This document shows positions 60,399-64,000 of a stretch of 64,000 bases of DNA, piece by piece. Origin of the DNA: an uncultured Spirochaetaceae bacterium (lineage in GTDB: Bacteria; Spirochaetota; Spirochaetia; Sphaerochaetales; Sphaerochaetaceae). The position numbers and the translations under genes were made by a program. The notes under the pieces were generated by a model, which saw nothing but the letters and a program-made list of their open reading frames with translations, had not been told where the DNA came from and made no database searches. Location: contig CALXYI010000047.1 in the NCBI GenBank assembly GCA_944392935.1, positions 1 through 64,000 of the forward strand. Reading direction: 5' to 3'. How positions within the stretch are numbered: position 1 is the first letter of the stretch; each line of letters starts with the position of its first letter.

Positions 60399-61325
60399 AT
60401 GGAAGAGCGATACCTCACATCCGATGACGGGCATAGGATATTCCTCCGCGTATGGAATGCGGAGAAGGTACGGGCGACAGTCCATATTAACCATGGCATG
60501 GCAGAGCACAGCGCGAGATATGATGAGCTGGCTCTACGCCTCAATGCGGCTGGATGCACGGTCTATGCGCAGGATCACAGGGGCCATGGGCATACGAAGG
60601 AAGAGGATGAGAAGGGCTGGTTCGCCGAAAGAGGCGGCTGGAAGCGGGTGTCCGATGATGCCTGGGCAGTCGATGAAGCCATAGAGCAGGAGCACCCTGG
60701 TATCCCTCACATGCTCTTCGGGCATTCCATGGGCTCATTCATCGCCCGTACATGCCTTGCCTTCCATTCCGAGGCCTATGCGGCCGTGATCATCTGCGGC
60801 ACCGGCGCTTCGCAGGGGATAGCAGGCTCTCTCGGGAAGAGGATCGCGGAAAGGCATGCCAGGCGCTTCGGATCAAGGATGCCTGACCCTGCGATGGAGA
60901 AGCTTGCCTTCGGAAGCTATGCCCGGCATTTCCCGGGAGAGGGCGCTTTCGGATGGCTTTCGAGGAACAGGGAGGAAGTGAGGAAGTATGAGGAGGATCC
61001 GCTCTGCGGCTTCACATGCTCGTCCCGCTTCTATGCGGATCTTATAGAGGGTTCGGCAACGGCGAACAGCAGGAAGCTCGCTGCCGGTATAAGGAAGGAT
61101 ATACCCATGCTCCTGATTTCCGGCGAGGATGATCCCGTAGGCGGATACGGAAGAGGTGTCAGGAAGGTCGAGAGGCTCTACAGGAAAGCCGGGCTGAAGG
61201 ATGTCAGGATGAGGCTGTTCCCCTCCGACAGGCATGAGATCCTCAACGAGCTTGATAAGGACGATGTCATCGCATGCATGATCGGTTTCATCGATTCAGT
61301 GCTTGGAGAATATGATGGAAGATAA
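60399..61325 (+). CDS. Alpha/beta hydrolase, monoacylglycerol lipase type
   Basis: This is a serine hydrolase of 308 residues, probably acting on monoacylglycerol or lysophospholipid. It shows HGMAEHSARYDELALRLN (about 33-50, oxyanion), GHGHTKEEDEKGW, the nucleophile in FGHSMGSFIARTC (about 107-119), Asp in SGEDDPVGGYG (about 244-254) and His near the C-terminus (SDRHEILNE). No signal peptide is present, so it is likely cytoplasmic. Confidence 0.9.
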   Translation: MEERYLTSDDGHRIFLRVWNAEKVRATVHINHGMAEHSARYDELALRLNAAGCTVYAQDHRGHGHTKEEDEKGWFAERGGWKRVSDDAWAVDEAIEQEHPGIPHMLFGHSMGSFIARTCLAFHSEAYAAVIICGTGASQGIAGSLGKRIAERHARRFGSRMPDPAMEKLAFGSYARHFPGEGAFGWLSRNREEVRKYEEDPLCGFTCSSRFYADLIEGSATANSRKLAAGIRKDIPMLLISGEDDPVGGYGRGVRKVERLYRKAGLKDVRMRLFPSDRHEILNELDKDDVIACMIGFIDSVLGEYDGR

Positions 61326-62574
61326 AGGATCAGGGAAGATCGGCTTCTTCTCGCGCCTGGGATACTGGTGGTTCGATTATATCCGGGTCGTCTATCTCGC
61401 GCTCCGCGGCATGGAGCGGGACAACATAACCATCCTTGCCTCGGGCATGGTCTATTCGACGCTTATCGCGATCATACCGTGCCTCACGTTCCTGATAGCG
61501 TTCCTGTCCGCATTCGGTGTGCTGCAGCCGTTCATGCATATGATCAGCATGCTGCTGGAGGATACATTCGGGACAGGTACCGGCCGTGAGCTCGTGGGGT
61601 ATATCGAGCAGTTCTCGTCGAATGCGATGAGCCTGGGAGTCATAGGCCTGGTCTCATTCATCTGCACAGGCCTGCTGCTCGTGAACAAGATCTACACGAC
61701 AGTCAACCAGATATTCCGCACCAAGCCTTCATCCGGGGCCGTGCGGCGCTTCACCGCATTCCTTTCCTTCCTGATCCTCGGTGCGCTGATGGTCGCTGCG
61801 GTGTTCGCCGTGCAGAGCATCGTGGACAGCACGCTGCGCAATATGATCATCGGTGATGAGAAGCAGAGCGGGCTGATGCGCAATCTCCTGAGCTTCGCCA
61901 TAATATGGATCGGCCTCACCCTGCTGTTCAAGGCTGTGCCGAATACGAAGATAAGCTTCTCCTCGGCATCGGTTGGAGCGACCACCGGTTCCATATCGCT
62001 GATGGTGGCTACGTTCATTTTCAGGCTGGTCACGGCCAGGATGGTGCGCTATTCGGTCATATACGGATCGATGGCTTCGCTTTTCGTATCGCTCCTGTTC
62101 CTCTTCATCTGCTGGTTCATAATCCTCTTCTCGGCAGAGCTCGTCTATGTGCATCAGTTCAGGCCTGACAAGACGCTGCTGCTGGGGAACTCCCAGTCGC
62201 CGTCAAGGCAGGTATCAGAGGCTGTGAATGCGCTTCTCCTCATCTCCGACAAGTACAGGCGCGGGGATGGAGCGATGGGCCAGAAGGAGCTTGTCCGCCG
62301 GCTTGCGATTCCTTCTGCGCGCCTTTCCGCCTATCTCTCCGATTTCGAGGATGCCCGGATGATAATGGCTGTGAATACGCAGCGTACGCTGTTCGCTCCT
62401 GCGCGTCCGCTGGACCAGATAAAGCTTGGCGATGTGATGCGTGTGCTCTATGGCGGCGTTGCCGACGAGGATTCGATAGAGACCATAGGAGAGGCTGTCG
62501 CCACGGATTTCTTCCGCAGCGGTACTGATTCATTGGAGAATGTGACGGTGGAGAACCTTCTGGAGAGAATATGA
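61312..62574 (+). CDS. YihY/BrkB-like membrane protein
   Basis: The 420 residues contain about six membrane helices in the first 290 residues, with GMVYSTLIAIIPCLTFLIAF (about 46-65) and IIGSMASLFVSLLFLF-like segments, and a C-terminal soluble winged-helix-like region of about 120 residues. YihY proteins are widespread envelope proteins of unclear function. A TTG lies at 61303 and ATG codons at 61312 and 61315; GGAG at 61305 favours one of the ATG. It overlaps the lipase gene by 14 bases. Confidence 0.88.
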   Translation: MMEDKGSGKIGFFSRLGYWWFDYIRVVYLALRGMERDNITILASGMVYSTLIAIIPCLTFLIAFLSAFGVLQPFMHMISMLLEDTFGTGTGRELVGYIEQFSSNAMSLGVIGLVSFICTGLLLVNKIYTTVNQIFRTKPSSGAVRRFTAFLSFLILGALMVAAVFAVQSIVDSTLRNMIIGDEKQSGLMRNLLSFAIIWIGLTLLFKAVPNTKISFSSASVGATTGSISLMVATFIFRLVTARMVRYSVIYGSMASLFVSLLFLFICWFIILFSAELVYVHQFRPDKTLLLGNSQSPSRQVSEAVNALLLISDKYRRGDGAMGQKELVRRLAIPSARLSAYLSDFEDARMIMAVNTQRTLFAPARPLDQIKLGDVMRVLYGGVADEDSIETIGEAVATDFFRSGTDSLENVTVENLLERI

Positions 62575-63032
62575 TAATAGACAGAGAGACAGCAGCATCG
62601 ATTCCTTCGTTCCCTACGATTCCCATGGAGGATTCCGCAGTGGTGCGGAGATACAGGGCAGGGGATCTTGAGATCAGGTATCACCGAGGGCCGGAACTGG
62701 CCGGGGATGACATCATGATAATCGCCCCGTATTCGATGACCGTGCACTGCGGCGGCAGGTATCTTTTCGCAGTCTCCATAGAGCGCGATGATCTCCGTGC
62801 CATGTCGCCGATGATGGGCATACCGCTCAGGGAGCTCCAGAGCGAGTATGGGGTGAAGGGCTTCTATGGCAGTCCGATGGTCACTCTGTATGGCAATGGC
62901 GATAAGGAGAGCCTGGGACGCTATCAGGGGGAGAATGATGAGGATGAGATCATCCGCTTCCTCCTTTCCGTCGTCCTTGATTCATTCGATGAGGTGGAGG
63001 AGCCTGAGGAGATCGGTCAGAAGGCAAGATAG
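62571..63032 (+). CDS. Conserved-looking hypothetical protein
   Basis: The 153 residues are soluble with no signal peptide and include a mixed alpha/beta core and an acidic C-terminus (FDEVEEPEEIGQ). No family is recognised. The ATGA overlap with the YihY gene and an ordinary codon pattern support it as real. The 3' end overlaps ccdA by 16 bases, tail to tail. Confidence 0.6.
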   Translation: MIIDRETAASIPSFPTIPMEDSAVVRRYRAGDLEIRYHRGPELAGDDIMIIAPYSMTVHCGGRYLFAVSIERDDLRAMSPMMGIPLRELQSEYGVKGFYGSPMVTLYGNGDKESLGRYQGENDEDEIIRFLLSVVLDSFDEVEEPEEIGQKAR

Positions 63033-63703
63033 AGCATGTAGAGCCCTATGGCCAGCACCGCTATCCCGAGGATGATGTTCAGCACCTTGGCCGCAGAACG
63101 GAATCTGCTGTTCCGTCCGAGCTTGCCTATCAGGGAAGGCGATGATCCCAGGACTACTGCCAGTGCAGTGCATCCGGCGGAGTAGAGCAGCAGGAGGAAT
63201 GCTCCATTCAGCAGCTCCCCTTCGGCTGCAGCCAGCGAGAGGAGCGCTACCAGCATCGGGGTGGAGCAGGGAGAGGAGAATATGCCTCCGAGGATACCTG
63301 CTGCCAGCGCACCGAGGTATCCTCTCCTCCTGTTGATGGCTGCGAGGTATGTGGATGGTATTATGCTCACGACCTCCCACATCTGGAGTGCCATTAGGAT
63401 CATCAGCACACCCAGCAGCAGATACCACCATCTTCCTGCATTTCCGGCAAGACGCCCCAGCAGTGCCGCGGCGATGCCGAATGATGTGAACGTGACCGCG
63501 CTTCCTGCCGCATAGACAAGCGATAGCCTGAAGGCCTTGCCCGGGCTCGCTTCCCTGCCTACATAGCCCAGCACAAGCGGAAGCTGTGAGAGGGCGCATG
63601 GGGTTATCGAGGTTATGACACCGGCAGCGAATGCGATCACTGGGGCCATCCAGCCTGCACCAGCGACAGATGATGAGAGCGCGGACAGGATGCTGTCTAT
63701 CAT
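63017..63703 (-). CDS. ccdA: Cytochrome c biogenesis/thiol-disulfide transporter CcdA
   Basis: This membrane protein carries electrons from cytoplasmic thioredoxin across the inner membrane. The 228 residues have about six helices, and two conserved Cys-Pro motifs carry the redox pair: TSITPCALSQLPLVLGY (about 32-48) and GIFSSPCSTPML (about 141-152). It is coupled to the upstream thioredoxin-like gene by an ATGA overlap. Confidence 0.92.
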   Translation of the reverse strand: MIDSILSALSSSVAGAGWMAPVIAFAAGVITSITPCALSQLPLVLGYVGREASPGKAFRLSLVYAAGSAVTFTSFGIAAALLGRLAGNAGRWWYLLLGVLMILMALQMWEVVSIIPSTYLAAINRRRGYLGALAAGILGGIFSSPCSTPMLVALLSLAAAEGELLNGAFLLLLYSAGCTALAVVLGSSPSLIGKLGRNSRFRSAAKVLNIILGIAVLAIGLYMLYLAF

Positions 63704-64000
63704 CTCCTGATATCCTCTATCATCTTCTCGAGCTGCTCGCGTGTGAGCATTCCTTCATGGATGGTAAGGGCATGGTCTCCCGAATCCCGGTAGCTGTAGA
63801 GTATGTAGTCTATCGCGGAATCCTCCGGTGGGGAGAAAGGCTTGCCGCCTGCCTCGAATACGGCGATTGTCGGAGTCACCCTGATCGGGAAATAATCGAA
63901 GGCCGCCTCGTTTTCCTCGAGGTCCATGTACCTGATCTCTATATCCTCCACCGTTCTGTGCAGCTCCGATAGATCCGGAAGCATCCTCAGGCATGGCTGG
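63700..64000 (-). CDS. Thioredoxin-like protein, N-terminus beyond the window
   Basis: This is a partial gene. The frame continues past the ATG at 63984 to the window edge and reads QPCLRMLPDLSELHR there, so the visible Cys is the second Cys of a CxPC active site. The rest has the thioredoxin beta-strand pattern and the cis-Pro block VTPTIAVFEAGGKPF. The internal ATG at 63984 is therefore not the start. With CcdA this forms an electron-relay pair, probably for periplasmic disulfide reduction or for cytoplasmic thioredoxin supply. Confidence 0.85.
   Translation of the reverse strand, partial: QPCLRMLPDLSELHRTVEDIEIRYMDLEENEAAFDYFPIRVTPTIAVFEAGGKPFSPPEDSAIDYILYSYRDSGDHALTIHEGMLTREQLEKMIEDIRR

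Noticed and set aside
1-64000. CRISPR array, prophage, rRNA operon or biosynthetic cluster
   Set aside because: No spaced direct repeats, phage structural genes, rRNA or synthase modules were seen in the window.

Overview
The window looks like a compact chromosomal segment from an anaerobic, fermentative bacterium of the Spirochaetota, most like the Sphaerochaeta/Treponema side. This is inferred from family content, with no search run. The evidence is a class I lysyl-tRNA synthetase, many short lipoprotein signal peptides, several OMP-like secreted proteins, a Rex repressor beside an electron-bifurcating type [FeFe] hydrogenase operon, and an oxygen-defence cluster (desulfoferrodoxin, rubrerythrin-like protein, ferredoxin) of the kind strict anaerobes carry. 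GC is moderately high. Genes are packed with 1-4 base overlaps and ATGA junctions, and convergent genes often overlap at their 3' ends.

Layout. 1-1038: the 3' tail of an ISL3-like transposase, a serine recombinase of lower GC, and a CAT-anticodon tRNA (probably Ile2) with promoter and terminator. 1089-2841 (minus): ferredoxin-rubredoxin, rubrerythrin-like protein, desulfoferrodoxin. 2958-5773: TrkA-TrkH potassium uptake. 5774-10033: M18 aminopeptidase, short asparaginase, an OMP-like protein, a CrtO-type acyltransferase and an RlpA/SPOR-like protein. 10143-15182: class I LysRS and a heterodimeric ABC exporter. 15172-18454: Era, ClpP, a lipoprotein nuclease/phosphatase and an OGG-type glycosylase. 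18455-24144: Rex and the hydrogenase operon (NuoE-like subunit, GHKL ATPase, a ferredoxin-fold protein without cysteines, NuoF-like subunit, HydA). 24189-32218: lineage-specific lipoproteins and secreted proteins, with an EIIA protein and peptidase T. 32215-35985: endonuclease IV and an M16 protease, divergent. 36007-42551: glpK, cdaA, ybbR, acpS, truA, a UDG-like gene, priA. 42591-51291: DUF3842, def, fmt, a patatin/beta-barrel protein, a radical SAM protein, fumarase alpha and beta, MFS, small membrane protein, FKBP lipoprotein. 51286-52593: HAD hydrolase and an HdeD-like protein. 52645-59744: the histidine operon hisG-D-C-NB-H-A-F-IE behind an attenuator. 59744-64000: pentapeptide protein, lipase, YihY, a hypothetical protein and a CcdA/thioredoxin pair cut by the window edge.

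Two signals stand out. First, the his operon is preceded by a short reading frame with three His codons in four and by mutually exclusive hairpins ending in a U-tract terminator: a complete classical attenuator. Second, many operon-leading genes lack a Shine-Dalgarno sequence and have a -10 box placed so that transcription should start at, or a few bases before, the ATG. This points to widespread leaderless transcription beside ordinary SD-led genes, and it was used here to choose several start codons.
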